Source: Rahnella aquatilis CIP 78.65 = ATCC 33071 (GTDB lineage Bacteria > Pseudomonadota > Gammaproteobacteria > Enterobacterales > Enterobacteriaceae). Taken from it: a stretch of 64,000 bases of DNA. The DNA lies in assembly GCF_000241955.1 (NCBI RefSeq), contig NC_016818.1, positions 3,038,001 through 3,102,000 on the forward strand. The letters are read 5' to 3'. Numbering within the stretch: the stretch's first letter is position 1; every line of letters starts with the position of its first letter. Under the pieces are notes generated by a model. That model was given only the letters and a program-made list of their open reading frames with translations, did not search any database and was not told the DNA's origin. Below are positions 10,230 to 19,936 of the stretch, piece by piece. A program made the position numbers and the translations under genes.

Positions 10230-10634
10230 ATGACTCAATCGGTAAATGCGTGGTTGCAAAGCAAGATCGACGAATATAAATCGAGTGTCCGCGATGCCAC
10301 CGTGGATTTTTATATGGCGGATGCCGCCTTACGTCGCCCTGATGCCCATCTTTGCCAGCTCAAACGCTTCAACAGCATTTGTCTGGATATGGCCAATCTG
10401 TGCCTGCAAAACGGGGATGATCACAGTTATCTTCATGCGTTATGCAAATTGCATAACCGCCTGATCCTGGAAATCAACAGCGTGGTTCGGTGTGAACTCT
10501 TCCGTGTTCAGAGTTACCATTTTGCGCGGCACACGTTAAAACTCATTTGTCAGTATTATGCCATGATGGGCATCTGGGAAAAAGCAACGGCCTTTCAAAC
10601 TGACTTCGCCAAACGCGTTCCTTTCCAGCTTTAA
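10230..10634 (+). CDS. Uncharacterised protein, predicted iron-repressed
   Basis: I do not recognise this 134-residue protein. It has no signal peptide or membrane segment and should be cytosolic. It looks mainly alpha-helical and contains five cysteines (in HLCQL, SICLDMANLCLQ, VRCEL and LICQYY). Histidines are frequent (DHSYLHALCKLHNR, SYHFARHTLK), which could allow metal or haem binding, but no known motif is visible. It is transcribed divergently from sufA behind a near-ideal promoter with a perfect Fur box, so a role in iron limitation is likely. E. coli has the unrelated ydiH at this place. It is followed by the menI terminator region. Confidence 0.8.
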   Translation: MTQSVNAWLQSKIDEYKSSVRDATVDFYMADAALRRPDAHLCQLKRFNSICLDMANLCLQNGDDHSYLHALCKLHNRLILEINSVVRCELFRVQSYHFARHTLKLICQYYAMMGIWEKATAFQTDFAKRVPFQL

Positions 10635-10670
10635 TTTATTTTCAACGGGTTACTTTCCTTTATTAGGGCA

Positions 10671-10703
10671 AAAAAAAGCGGACACATTTATCATGTATCC
10701 GCT
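10671..10703 (-). terminator. Terminator of the ydiJ-menI operon
   Basis: On the minus strand AGCGGATACAT pairs with ATGTGTCCGCT, with one mismatch, and is followed by seven T. It lies 46 bases beyond the menI stop and may also stop transcription from the convergent gene at 10230. Confidence 0.8.
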
Positions 10704-10748
10704 TCTCCGATATCTGACTGTATGATCAGGGCTGATTAATAGCCTGTA

Positions 10749-11168
10749 TCAATGTTCGATCACCATGGTCGTCAGTCGCGACACACAGCAAAGATTGCCT
10801 TTCTGATCAAAAATCTCAATCTGCCACACCTGACTGCGGCGACCGGTACGTAAGGCACGGCAGACGCCACGCACGTACCCTTCCCGCGCAGACTGCATAT
10901 GGCTGGCATTAATTTCCACGCCCACTACGGTTTGTTTTCCTTCACAGCATAAATAGCCCGCCATTGACCCTATGGTTTCCGCCAGAACAACGGATGCGCC
11001 GCCGTGCAGCAAACCAAAAGGCTGCGTCGTGCGCACATCTACCGGCATGGTCGCTTCGAGGAAATCCTCACCCAGTTTCGTAAACTCAATCCCCACATGC
11101 CCCACCATACATCCCTGGCTGCGCTGATTCATGGCTTCAAGCGTGGTGCTCCGTTTCCAGAATGACAT
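10749..11168 (-). CDS. menI: 1,4-dihydroxy-2-naphthoyl-CoA hydrolase (MenI/YdiI)
   Basis: This hotdog-fold thioesterase is assigned in E. coli to the DHNA-CoA hydrolysis step of menaquinone synthesis. The 139-residue protein has the family motif QPFGLLHGGASVVLAETIGS, in which the glutamate of the helix is catalytic in related enzymes. It ends in CCVSRLTTMVIEH, close to E. coli YdiI (136 residues). It begins 19 bases after ydiJ and is probably cotranscribed with it. Activity on other acyl-CoAs is also known for YdiI. Confidence 0.93.
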   Translation of the reverse strand: MSFWKRSTTLEAMNQRSQGCMVGHVGIEFTKLGEDFLEATMPVDVRTTQPFGLLHGGASVVLAETIGSMAGYLCCEGKQTVVGVEINASHMQSAREGYVRGVCRALRTGRRSQVWQIEIFDQKGNLCCVSRLTTMVIEH

Positions 11169-11187
11169 AATGCTTCCTTATTAATTG

Positions 11188-14100
11188 TTAGGGGATGATT
11201 TCCAGCAGTGCCTGCAGCGGATGGCGAACGCCGTTGCCTTCGATTCGTTTTACCTGACTGCGGCAGGAATAACCGGTTGCCAGACAGCGCTGGCGTGGCA
11301 ACCGTTGCAAAGAGGTATGCCAGGAAAGCTCATAAATCCCCAGTGAGTTTTCGAGATTTTTGGTTTCATGACCGTACGTGCCTGCCATTCCGCAGCAACC
11401 GACACTGATATTTTCCAGCTTAGCACCGTAGCGCGCAAAGATGTCGCTCCACTGTTTGCTGCTGTTCGGCAAGGCAGTACTTTCCGTACAATGTCCGAAC
11501 AGATACCAGGACTCGCCACTTTGCTGTTGTGCCGGACGCTCAGCCAGCCAGGCGTCCAGCCATTCATGCACAAGCTGAACCTGGAACGAACCGCGCGTGT
11601 CACCGAGAATTTCCTGATATTCATCGCGGTAACACAATACCAGCGCAGGATCGACACCCACCATCGGCATTCCCAGCTGTGATACACGGTTAAGGAACAG
11701 CGACGTTTTCCTGGCTGTTTTGGCAAATCGGGTCAGGAAACCTTTTATGTGCTGCGCTTTGCCATTAGGTGAGAAAGGCAACAGAACCGGTTTAAGACCC
11801 AGTTTTTCAATCAGACGGATAAAATCAGCAACGACCTGTGCATCATAAAAACTGGTAAACGGATCTTGTACTACCAGCACGTACTCACCACGCCGTGCAG
11901 GCGGAATGGCTTCCAGTTGTTCAAGGGTCATTGTACTGGCGCGATGCCCTGATAACTGCTCGCGAAGCGTCGGAGAAGACAGCAAAGGCAAATCTACCAT
12001 GCCGATACTTTTCCGGCTCATCTCACGCAACCAGGGCTGCCTGAGGAAAAAGTTGAACACTTTTGGGGCCTTGGCCATCAGGGGAGCGTAGCTTTCCACG
12101 CTCGCAACAAAATGATCGCGTGCCGGGCGCAGATAGCGCGTGTGATAAAGCTGCAGGAAACGCGAGCGGAAGCCCGGTACATCAATTTTTATCGGGCACT
12201 GCGTCGAGCAGGCTTTACAGGCCAGACAGCCGGACATTGCCTCTTTCACTTCATGTGAGAAATCATATTCGCCTTTATTGGCATGCCAGGTGTTGCGCGT
12301 ACGCTCGATCAGGCTGCGGAAACTCATGCCTTTTTCCGGCAGCGCATGCTCAAGCGCCAGCGGATCGACACCTTGTTCCGACAATAAACGCAACCACTCA
12401 CGTACCAGGCCCGCGCGACCTTTTGGTGAGTGGATACGGCTGCCGGTGATTTTCATCGACGGACACATCGGGCTTTTCACATCAAAGTTAAAGCACAGAC
12501 CGTTACCGTTACATTCCATCGCACCGCGGAATGACTGACGGACTGCCAGCGGAATACGGCGATCCAGGGTTCCGCGTTTTGGCGCATCGACTTTCATCAT
12601 CGGTTCGTCGCACTCAAGCGGCGCACAGATTTTGCCGGGATTCAGACGGTTATCCGGATCGAATACAGTTTTGATCCGGCGTAATTCATGGAACAGCGCT
12701 TCACCAAAAAATGCCGGACTGTATTCTGCACGGAAACCTTTGCCATGTTCTCCCCATAGCAACCCCCCGTATTTAGCAGTCAGGGCGACGACTTCATCGG
12801 AGATTTGTTTGAGTAATATCTCCTGCTGCGGGTCACACATGTCCAGTGCCGGACGCACATGCAATACACCCGCATCTACGTGCCCGAACATGCCATAACT
12901 GAGATGATGACTGTCGAGCAGCGCACGGAATTCGACAATATAATCCGCCAGATGCTGAGGAGGCACGCAGGTGTCTTCTGCAAACGGCAGCGGTTTAGCT
13001 TGCCCTTTTGCATTACCCAGCAGGCCAACAGCTTTCTTGCGCATCGTATAAATGCGCTCAATACCAGGCAGATCAGCGCAAATCTGATAGCCAATAACAC
13101 CGCCCTCTTGATCACTTATCAGGCTATCAAGGCGTTCACACAACGCACTGACCTGAGTTTCAATCAGGTCGGCATCATCTCCGGCGAACTCAACAATGTT
13201 CAGCCCCTGCATGTCTTTGCCTTCAACATCCGTGATGTAATCACGAACGCTGTGCCAGACAATGTCTTCACGCGCCAGATTCAGCACTTTGGAATCCACG
13301 GTTTCAACCGACAGCGCCCTGGCTTCCACCATAAAAGGAGCGTTGCGTAACGCTGAGTTAAAGGAATCGTATTTGATATTGACCAGACGACGCACTTTGG
13401 GGATTGGCGTGATATTCAGACGTGCTTCGGTGATAAAGGCCAGCGAGCCTTCTGAACCGGTCAGGATGCGTGTCAGGTTGAAGGTTTGCAGATCGTCACT
13501 CAACACATGCCGCAGATCGTAACCTGTGAGGAAGCGGTTAAGTTTCGGGAATTTTTCAAGCACCAGCGCGCGGTTATCACGACAACTGTCCAGTACGGTG
13601 CGGTAAATCCGCCCGATGACCGAATCTTCTTCACCCAGCTTTTCCGCCAGCGCCGTCGGTATAGCAGTGGTATCCAGCATATCGCCACCGAGCACAATCG
13701 CACGAACACCGAGAACGTGGTCAGACGTTTTGCCGTAAACCAGCGAGCCCTGACCAGATGCATCGGTATTAATCATGCCCCCCAGCGTCGCACGGTTACT
13801 GGTTGATAACTCAGGCGAGAAGAAAAAGCCGAACGGACGCAGATAATCATTAAGCTGATCTTTGATAACCCCGGCCTCAACTTTAACCCAGCCTTGTTCC
13901 AGGTTGATATCCAGAATGCGGTTCATATGACGGGACATATCAACCACAATGCCACGGTTCAGTGACTGACCATTAGTCCCGGTACCGCCTCCGCGCGGCG
14001 TGAAAACAAGCGTTTTAAAACGTTCCTGCCCGGCCAGACGGGCAATCAATGCAACATCTGACGTTGCTATCGGGAATAAGACCGCGTCCGGCAGCAACTG

Positions 14101-14244
14101 ATAGACACTGTTGTCCGTCGCCATCGTCAGCCTGTCGGCATAACTTGTTGTGACATCACCCGTAAAACCGTTACTTTTTAACGCGTCCAAAAAATCGAGC
14201 ACCAGCTGGATGACACCCGGTGCCTGAGAAATCTGTGGGATCAT
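11188..14244 (-). CDS. ydiJ: FAD-linked oxidase / Fe-S protein YdiJ (D-2-hydroxyglutarate dehydrogenase type)
   Basis: YdiJ is a large fused flavin and iron-sulfur oxidoreductase. Related proteins oxidise D-2-hydroxy acids, and YdiJ-type proteins have been linked to D-2-hydroxyglutarate. The 1018 residues equal the E. coli length when started at MIPQISQAPGV (14244). A start 35 codons upstream lacks homology. The N-terminal half has the FAD-binding PCMH domain (TPRGGGTGTNGQSLN) and the C-terminal flavin-oxidase domain (HVDAGVLHVRP). Further on come the 4Fe-4S motif CLACKACSTQCPIKID and a C-terminal cysteine-rich domain (VGCCGMAGTYGHE). The exact substrate here is inferred. Confidence 0.93.
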   Translation of the reverse strand: MIPQISQAPGVIQLVLDFLDALKSNGFTGDVTTSYADRLTMATDNSVYQLLPDAVLFPIATSDVALIARLAGQERFKTLVFTPRGGGTGTNGQSLNRGIVVDMSRHMNRILDINLEQGWVKVEAGVIKDQLNDYLRPFGFFFSPELSTSNRATLGGMINTDASGQGSLVYGKTSDHVLGVRAIVLGGDMLDTTAIPTALAEKLGEEDSVIGRIYRTVLDSCRDNRALVLEKFPKLNRFLTGYDLRHVLSDDLQTFNLTRILTGSEGSLAFITEARLNITPIPKVRRLVNIKYDSFNSALRNAPFMVEARALSVETVDSKVLNLAREDIVWHSVRDYITDVEGKDMQGLNIVEFAGDDADLIETQVSALCERLDSLISDQEGGVIGYQICADLPGIERIYTMRKKAVGLLGNAKGQAKPLPFAEDTCVPPQHLADYIVEFRALLDSHHLSYGMFGHVDAGVLHVRPALDMCDPQQEILLKQISDEVVALTAKYGGLLWGEHGKGFRAEYSPAFFGEALFHELRRIKTVFDPDNRLNPGKICAPLECDEPMMKVDAPKRGTLDRRIPLAVRQSFRGAMECNGNGLCFNFDVKSPMCPSMKITGSRIHSPKGRAGLVREWLRLLSEQGVDPLALEHALPEKGMSFRSLIERTRNTWHANKGEYDFSHEVKEAMSGCLACKACSTQCPIKIDVPGFRSRFLQLYHTRYLRPARDHFVASVESYAPLMAKAPKVFNFFLRQPWLREMSRKSIGMVDLPLLSSPTLREQLSGHRASTMTLEQLEAIPPARRGEYVLVVQDPFTSFYDAQVVADFIRLIEKLGLKPVLLPFSPNGKAQHIKGFLTRFAKTARKTSLFLNRVSQLGMPMVGVDPALVLCYRDEYQEILGDTRGSFQVQLVHEWLDAWLAERPAQQQSGESWYLFGHCTESTALPNSSKQWSDIFARYGAKLENISVGCCGMAGTYGHETKNLENSLGIYELSWHTSLQRLPRQRCLATGYSCRSQVKRIEGNGVRHPLQALLEIIP

Positions 14245-14571
14245 TGAATTATGACTCTGTCTTTGTTGTATGCCTGGCGGGCCCGAGGCGACCTGCCGGA
14301 TCTGCCGGGCAGATCCACCCTGTTCTTTATCTGGAATAAAAACTAACATACTTCGTTTTTAAGCGCTCCGTCTGGTTCATCTTTGTTGCAGATGTTTCAT
14401 GACATGCCGCAAAAAGCACGTACGGCAGCAACGCCTTGCAACTAATTGTGTGGCGGGCTATCCAAAAGCAGCCGTATGTTCCATGCTTATTTTTAGCATG
14501 CTTTTTATGAAGATAGTGTTTGGAGGCACAGGGTTCGTGCCTGACTTCGTTTATCACATTGAGAAACATGA
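14245..14571. other. Divergent ydiJ-ydiK intergenic region with a terminator-like hairpin
   Basis: No gene is visible. CATGCT (14482-14487) and AGCATG (14495-14500) form a stem with a seven-base loop, followed by CTTTTTATG on the plus strand. No plus-strand gene precedes it. It could end a small transcript from this spacer or attenuate ydiK. Confidence 0.45.
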
Positions 14572-15669
14572 ATGAATCTCCCAATTAAACGTTATGACTT
14601 GCCCCAGATTATGTTCGGGGTACTGTTTATCGCCCTGATGACGATCGCCAGTATCTGGATTGTTCAGCCTTTTATTTTGGGCTTCGCCTGGGCTGGCATG
14701 GTGGTTATCGCCACCTGGCCGCTGATGATAAAACTACAAAGGATCCTGTGGGGACGCCGTTTTCTCGCAGTCATTATCATGACACTCCTGCTGATCCTTT
14801 TATTCGTTTTGCCTATTGCCTTACTGGTCAGCAGTGCCATTGAAAATGGAGCGCCTTTGGTCGCTATTGCGAGCAATCCGTCTATATTGCACATGCCTGA
14901 TTTCCACTGGTTAAATTCTATTCCTCTGGTTGGACATAAACTTTACATTGGCTGGCATGCGCTGATTAACGGTGGCGGTAACGCACTGATGGGCAAACTG
15001 CAGCCTTATGTCGGGCAAACTGCGTCGTGGTTCGTCGTCCAGGCCGGGCATCTTGGACGCTTCATTGTGCACTGTTCGCTGATGCTGTTATTCAGCGCCC
15101 TTCTCTATAGCCGTGGCGAACAGGTTGCGATGGGGATCCGTCATTTCGCCGTTCGTCTTGCCGCTGAACGCGGTGATGCTGCGGTTATTTTAGCCGGACA
15201 AGCAATTCGCGCCGTGGCGCTGGGTGTGGTTGTCACCGCAATTGTGCAGTCCGTTCTTGGCGGCATCGGGCTGGCAATCGCTGGTATTCCTTATGCCACT
15301 GTGCTGACTGTCGTGATGTTCGTGTGCTGCGTTGCGCAAATCGGGCCGTTGCTGGTGCTGATCCCTGCCATCATCTGGCTGTACTGGTCCGGCGACAATA
15401 CCTGGGGCACCGTCTTGCTGGTATGGAGTTGTGTGGTCGGCTCTCTGGATAACGTGCTGCGCCCGGTTCTGATCCGCATGGGGGCAGATTTACCGATGCT
15501 GCTTATCTTGTCCGGTGTTATTGGTGGCTTATTTGCTTTTGGCATGATTGGCCTGTTTATCGGACCGGTCGTGCTGGCCGTCTCATACCGTCTGATTTCG
15601 CTTTGGGTTCATGAGGCTCCTGAGCCTGATATGAAACCTGAAGAAGCACTGAAAGCGCTGGATGAATAA
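14572..15669 (+). CDS. ydiK: AI-2E family inner membrane transporter YdiK
   Basis: YdiK is a polytopic inner-membrane protein of the AI-2E (PerM/UPF0118) family, whose substrates are mostly unproven. The 365-residue protein has about eight hydrophobic segments, with two near the N-terminus (IALMTIASIWIVQPFILGF). The conserved C-terminal part (DNVLRPVLIRMGADLPMLLILSGVIGGL) is typical of the family. It aligns along its length with E. coli YdiK (370 residues). An ATG four bases upstream is out of frame and ends within seven codons. The name says little about function, and export of small molecules is only a family-level guess. Confidence 0.92.
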   Translation: MNLPIKRYDLPQIMFGVLFIALMTIASIWIVQPFILGFAWAGMVVIATWPLMIKLQRILWGRRFLAVIIMTLLLILLFVLPIALLVSSAIENGAPLVAIASNPSILHMPDFHWLNSIPLVGHKLYIGWHALINGGGNALMGKLQPYVGQTASWFVVQAGHLGRFIVHCSLMLLFSALLYSRGEQVAMGIRHFAVRLAAERGDAAVILAGQAIRAVALGVVVTAIVQSVLGGIGLAIAGIPYATVLTVVMFVCCVAQIGPLLVLIPAIIWLYWSGDNTWGTVLLVWSCVVGSLDNVLRPVLIRMGADLPMLLILSGVIGGLFAFGMIGLFIGPVVLAVSYRLISLWVHEAPEPDMKPEEALKALDE

Positions 15670-15693
15670 TTTCATTGCGCTTTAACTGACCAC

Positions 15694-15736
15694 AGGCGTT
15701 GCCCTGGTAATTCAACCGGGCAGCGCCTTTTTCTTT
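15694..15736 (+). terminator. Terminator of ydiK
   Basis: A GC-rich imperfect stem (AGGCGTTGCCCTGG against CCGGGCAGCGCCT) is followed by TTTTTCTTT. It starts 25 bases after the ydiK stop. Confidence 0.8.
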
Positions 15737-15808
15737 ATTCCCGCTTTTTTCCTGAATTACTCACACTCAACACTTCTTCTCATCAATTAGCATGAGAATA
15801 ATACCTAT

Positions 15809-15822
15809 TAGGAGAATTCTTA
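15809..15822 (+). promoter_or_regulatory. RcsB box upstream of rprA
   Basis: The reverse complement, TAAGAATTCTCCTA, matches the RcsB-box consensus TAAGAATATTCCTA at 12 of 14 positions. It is centred about 42 bases before the predicted RprA start, the usual place for RcsB activation. A -10-like TAGTAT/TATTAT lies at 15846-15854. Confidence 0.7.
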
Positions 15823-15856
15823 CAGACTAAATACCTTGAGAAACTTAGTATTATTA

Positions 15857-15967
15857 ACAGTTCGGATTTCAACCCACTGATTTATATACAAGCTTCCCCC
15901 TAAGCTGGTATATCCCAAATTGCTGTGTGTAGTCTTTGCCTGTCTTCTATGACGGGCTTTTTTTTTA
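15857..15967 (+). ncRNA. rprA: Small regulatory RNA RprA
   Basis: RprA is an Hfq-dependent RNA that activates rpoS translation in E. coli and is induced by the Rcs phosphorelay. The 3' half is almost identical to E. coli RprA: the stretch TTGCTGTGTGTAGTCTTTGC is conserved. The terminator hairpin GCCTGTC/GACGGGC with an eight-T tail is conserved in structure. The 5' half is more diverged but keeps a stem region with GATTTATA. Its position after ydiK is also as in E. coli. The 5' end is approximate and set from the -10-like element and alignment. Confidence 0.9.
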
Positions 15968-16043
15968 TTTCTTTACCTCATCCTTCTCTTTATCATGCAA
16001 CCCGATACCCATTATTTTTTATTGCCGTAACTTATATCCGCGT

Positions 16044-16079
16044 AAAAAAAAGGCCGCCACATGAAAGTGACAGCCTTTA
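16044..16079 (-). terminator. Terminator of ppsA
   Basis: On the minus strand AAAGGC...GCCTTT forms the base of a stem with an inner CAC/GTG pairing, followed by seven T. It lies about 25 bases past the ppsA stop. Confidence 0.75.
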
Positions 16080-16101
16080 ATGTCGGGCATTAGGAGTTTA
16101 T

Positions 16102-18477
16102 TTACTTTTCAGCTAACGCCAGCCAGGTTTGTACAACGGTATCCGGATTCAGTGACAAACTGTCGATTCCCTCTTCCATCAGCCATTGTGCGAAGTCCTG
16201 ATGATCTGAAGGTCCTTGCCCGCAAATACCGACATATTTCCCCTGTTTCTTAGCGGCTTTGATGGCCATCGATAAAAGCGCTTTAACGGCTTCGTTTCGT
16301 TCATCAAAGAGTTCAGAAACCACGCCGGAATCACGATCCAGCCCCAGCGCGAGCTGAGTCATATCATTAGAACCTATAGAAAAACCGTCAAAATGCTCAA
16401 GGAACTGATCTGCCAGTAAGGCATTTGACGGGATTTCACACATCATGATCACTTTCAGGCCATTTTCGCCCCGTTTCAGCCCCTGATTCGCCAGCTCTTT
16501 CACGACAGCTTCAGCCTGTGCCACGGTACGTACAAACGGGATCATCACTTCAACGTTGGTCAGCCCCATATCATTACGCACGCGTTTCATGGCCTCACAT
16601 TCCAGCGCAAAACAATCACGGAAGCTGTCGGAGACATAACGACCCGCGCCACGGAAGCCGAGCATCGGGTTTTCTTCGTGAGGCTCGTATTTTTCGCCGC
16701 CGACCAGATTGGCGTATTCATTCGACTTAAAGTCGGACAGACGCACAATCACCCGTTTCGGCCAGAATGCTGCGCCAAGCGTTGCGATCCCTTCCGTCAG
16801 GCGTGCCACATAATATTCACGCGGGCTGTCATAGCCCTGAATCATCTTATTGATGGTTTCCTGCAATTCCGCCGGCTGCTGATCAAACTCCAGCAAGGCT
16901 TTTGGATGCACACCAATCATGCGGTTAATGATGAATTCTAAACGCGCCAGCCCGACACCTTCATTCGGCAGACAGGCGAAGTCGAACGCGCGATCGGGGT
17001 TGCCGATATTCATCATGATCTTCAGCGGTAATGTTGGCAGTTCATCAATTTCAGAACTCTGGACGGTGAAGTCCAGCTCATCCTGATAGACATAACCGGT
17101 ATCGCCTTCAGAACAGGAAACCGTCACTTTCTGGTTTTCTGTGAGTTTTTCAGTGGCATCACCACAACCGACTACCGCAGGAATACCCAGTTCACGCGCA
17201 ATAATAGCGGCGTGACAGGTACGGCCCCCGCGGTTGGTGACAATTGCCGATGCCTTTTTCATGATGGGCTCCCAGTCAGGATCCGTCATGTCGGTCACCA
17301 GAATATCACCCGCCTTAACGTGGTGCATTTCACTGATATCATGAATGATTTTCACCGGCCCGGCCCCGATGCGATGGCCGATAGCGCGGCCTTCAACCAG
17401 CACTTTGCTGCTGCCATTCAGCTGATAGCGTTCCATCACCTGACCGTTGGAACGAACCGTCTCCGGACGCGCCTGCACGATATAAAGGTTGCCGTTATGG
17501 CCATCTTTCGCCCATTCGATATCCATCGGGCGGCCATAGTGTTTTTCAATCAGTAATGCCTGACGGGCCAGTGACTGCACTTCGTCATCCGTCAGGGAGA
17601 AACGGGTGCTCAGTTCAGCAGGCACATCTTCAATCTGTACCTGTTTGCCATGTTCCTGGCTCGGCGCATATACCATGCGAATTTTCTTCGAGCCCATCGT
17701 GCGACGGACAATAGAAGGCTTATTCTTTTCCAGGGTCGGTTTATGTACATAAAATTCATCAGGGTTAACCGCGCCCTGAACGACCATTTCACCCAGACCA
17801 TAAGCCGAGGTGATAAAGACCACCTGATCAAAACCAGACTCGGTATCAATGGTGAACATTACGCCTGCAGAAGCGAGATCAGAACGCACCATGCGCTGTA
17901 CACCCGCAGAAAGCGCCACACCACGATGGTCGTAGCCCTGATGCACACGATAAGAAATGGCACGGTCATTAAATAAGGAAGCATAAACATGTTTCACGGC
18001 GGTCAGTACGGCGTCAAACCCCTGAACATTCAGGAAGGTTTCCTGTTGTCCGGCAAATGACGCATCCGGCATGTCTTCGGCTGTTGCAGAAGAACGCACA
18101 GCGAATGACGCATCAGGCTCACCGTCAGCAAGTTGCTGATAGGCCTCGCGGATGGATTTCTCAAGTTCAGGCTGGAATGGCGTCTCAATGATCCACTGGC
18201 GGATTTGCATGCCCGCCTGGGTTAATTGCCCGATATCGTCAACATCCGTTTTATCCAGCAACTCATGGATACGGTGGTTTACACCGCTCTGATCGAGAAA
18301 ATCATTGAATGCCTGAGAAGTCGTTGCAAAACCATTTGGAACTGAAACACCCAGATCAGACAAATTGGTGATCATTTCCCCGAGGGATGCGTTCTTGCCC
18401 CCGACTTTATCAACGTCCTTCATACCCAGTTGGTTGTACCAGATAACATTGCGTAAATCGGGATCGAGATGAGCCAT
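16102..18477 (-). CDS. ppsA: Phosphoenolpyruvate synthase
   Basis: PpsA makes phosphoenolpyruvate from pyruvate and ATP (giving AMP and phosphate) for gluconeogenesis. The 791-residue cytosolic enzyme has the N-terminal ATP-binding domain ([12 protein letters not shown]). The swivelling phosphohistidine domain has the motif [23 protein letters not shown] near residue 420. The C-terminal PEP/pyruvate barrel carries [17 protein letters not shown] and the active-site cysteine in [14 protein letters not shown] lies seven bases before the ATG. A Cra-like box 145 bases upstream points to activation by Cra. Its regulator ppsR is divergent and adjacent. Confidence 0.97.
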   Translation of the reverse strand: MAHLDPDLRNVIWYNQLGMKDVDKVGGKNASLGEMITNLSDLGVSVPNGFATTSQAFNDFLDQSGVNHRIHELLDKTDVDDIGQLTQAGMQIRQWIIETPFQPELEKSIREAYQQLADGEPDASFAVRSSATAEDMPDASFAGQQETFLNVQGFDAVLTAVKHVYASLFNDRAISYRVHQGYDHRGVALSAGVQRMVRSDLASAGVMFTIDTESGFDQVVFITSAYGLGEMVVQGAVNPDEFYVHKPTLEKNKPSIVRRTMGSKKIRMVYAPSQEHGKQVQIEDVPAELSTRFSLTDDEVQSLARQALLIEKHYGRPMDIEWAKDGHNGNLYIVQARPETVRSNGQVMERYQLNGSSKVLVEGRAIGHRIGAGPVKIIHDISEMHHVKAGDILVTDMTDPDWEPIMKKASAIVTNRGGRTCHAAIIARELGIPAVVGCGDATEKLTENQKVTVSCSEGDTGYVYQDELDFTVQSSEIDELPTLPLKIMMNIGNPDRAFDFACLPNEGVGLARLEFIINRMIGVHPKALLEFDQQPAELQETINKMIQGYDSPREYYVARLTEGIATLGAAFWPKRVIVRLSDFKSNEYANLVGGEKYEPHEENPMLGFRGAGRYVSDSFRDCFALECEAMKRVRNDMGLTNVEVMIPFVRTVAQAEAVVKELANQGLKRGENGLKVIMMCEIPSNALLADQFLEHFDGFSIGSNDMTQLALGLDRDSGVVSELFDERNEAVKALLSMAIKAAKKQGKYVGICGQGPSDHQDFAQWLMEEGIDSLSLNPDTVVQTWLALAEK

Positions 18478-18621
18478 GAAACAATCCTTTCTTATTTATT
18501 TACAGTAAAAGTCAGTAGGCGTGCAAACCGGTTGTCGAGTCATTGTCAGCGACGCTTTTTCTGTCATTTAACAACGCTGTCATTTTGAGATTAGCATAAT
18601 GCTCCATAAGAGATGGACAGG

Positions 18622-18635
18622 TGAATCGATCCAGC
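18622..18635 (-). promoter_or_regulatory. Cra (FruR) box upstream of ppsA
   Basis: TGAATCGATCCAGC differs at one base from the Cra consensus TGAAnCGnTTCAGC. It lies 145 bases upstream of the ppsA start, in the 508-base spacer to ppsR. Cra activates ppsA in E. coli from an upstream site. I see no gene in the rest of this spacer. Confidence 0.6.
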
Positions 18636-18985
18636 AAATCAAACTATTTTTGTTTAGGACAATTCCAGCGCAGCAAAAGGACGCGCGTGATGGAAAACAA
18701 GATTATTCCTTATGAATCAGTAAGAAGTTCTCGTTAGTTTCGCCACGGAATCAATGTTAACAGGGCTGCTGAAGTTAGGCTGAAGCAAATCAAAAAGCTG
18801 CGAGACATCGTGGAAAATTTAAAATAGCATTTCATTTATTACAGTCATTTTGCGCACTGTCTCGCAGTCATGAACAGAACATCGACAGGCGGGTGAAATC
18901 CGCTTTTTATTTCCTGAAATTCTGGTTATTACTAAATAAGCGATAAATTGAAGATAAATGAAGTGTGACAACTCAGGAGCAGTTT

Positions 18986-19807
18986 GTGGACAGATGCGTA
19001 TTTTACATTTCAGACGGTACCGCGATTACAGCAGAGGTTTTGGGCCACGCCGTACTTTCACAATTTCCGGTAAACGCCACAACCTACTCTCTCCCCTTTG
19101 TCGAAAGTGAAGAACGTGCCAAAGCCGTCTGCCGGCAAATTAATGAAATTTTTGAGAAAACCGGTGCCCGGCCGCTGGTGTTTTATTCCATCATTTCACC
19201 CAATATCCGCGACATCATTAAAGGCAGTGAAGGTTTCTGTCAGGACATTGTCCAGTCACTGGTCGCCCCCTTACAGAATGAACTGGGCGTCGATCCCACT
19301 CCCATTGCCAACCGGACGCATGGCCTGACCGCCAGCAATATCACTAAATACGATGCACGCATTGCCGCGATTGATTACACCCTGGCCCATGACGACGGCA
19401 TTTCCCTGCGCAACCTCGATCAGGCTCAAGTGATTTTACTGGGTGTCTCACGCTGCGGTAAAACACCGACCAGCCTTTATCTGGCATTACAGTTTGGTAT
19501 CCGCGCAGCTAACTATCCATTTACCGCCGACGACATGGACAATATCCAGTTACCTGCCGCGTTAAAGCCATATATGCATAAGCTGTTTGGCCTGACGATT
19601 GACCCGGAGCGCCTGACGGCAATTCGCCAGGAACGGGTTGAAAACAGCCGCTATGCATCTTTGCGCCAGTGTCGGATGGAAGTCTCTGAAGTAGAAGCCT
19701 TATTTCGTAAAAACCAGATCCGCTACCTCAACAGTACCAATTATTCCGTCGAGGAAATTTCGGCAAAGATCATGGACAGCTTCGGCATGAGCCGCCGTAT
19801 GTTCTGA
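18986..19807 (+). CDS. ppsR: PEP synthase regulatory protein (kinase/pyrophosphorylase) PpsR
   Basis: PpsR is a bifunctional DUF299-family enzyme. It inactivates PpsA by ADP-dependent phosphorylation and reactivates it by phosphate-dependent dephosphorylation. The protein has the P-loop-like motif [11 protein letters not shown] and the conserved stretch [19 protein letters not shown] chose the GTG at 18986 ([11 protein letters not shown], 273 residues). AGGAG lies six bases before it, and family members start at this point. An in-frame GTG at 18965 would add seven residues without a Shine-Dalgarno sequence. It is divergent from its target gene ppsA. Confidence 0.94.
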   Translation: MDRCVFYISDGTAITAEVLGHAVLSQFPVNATTYSLPFVESEERAKAVCRQINEIFEKTGARPLVFYSIISPNIRDIIKGSEGFCQDIVQSLVAPLQNELGVDPTPIANRTHGLTASNITKYDARIAAIDYTLAHDDGISLRNLDQAQVILLGVSRCGKTPTSLYLALQFGIRAANYPFTADDMDNIQLPAALKPYMHKLFGLTIDPERLTAIRQERVENSRYASLRQCRMEVSEVEALFRKNQIRYLNSTNYSVEEISAKIMDSFGMSRRMF

Positions 19808-19936
19808 ATCCTTTTTACTGATGTGGATGGCATATCCTGCTGACAGTGGTTGAATTCATCGGTTTTTGCGTTATTGTGACCGGCATCACTTCCCGGTATT
19901 CCTGCCGCAGAGAAGAAACAAATTTTCGAGAACACG

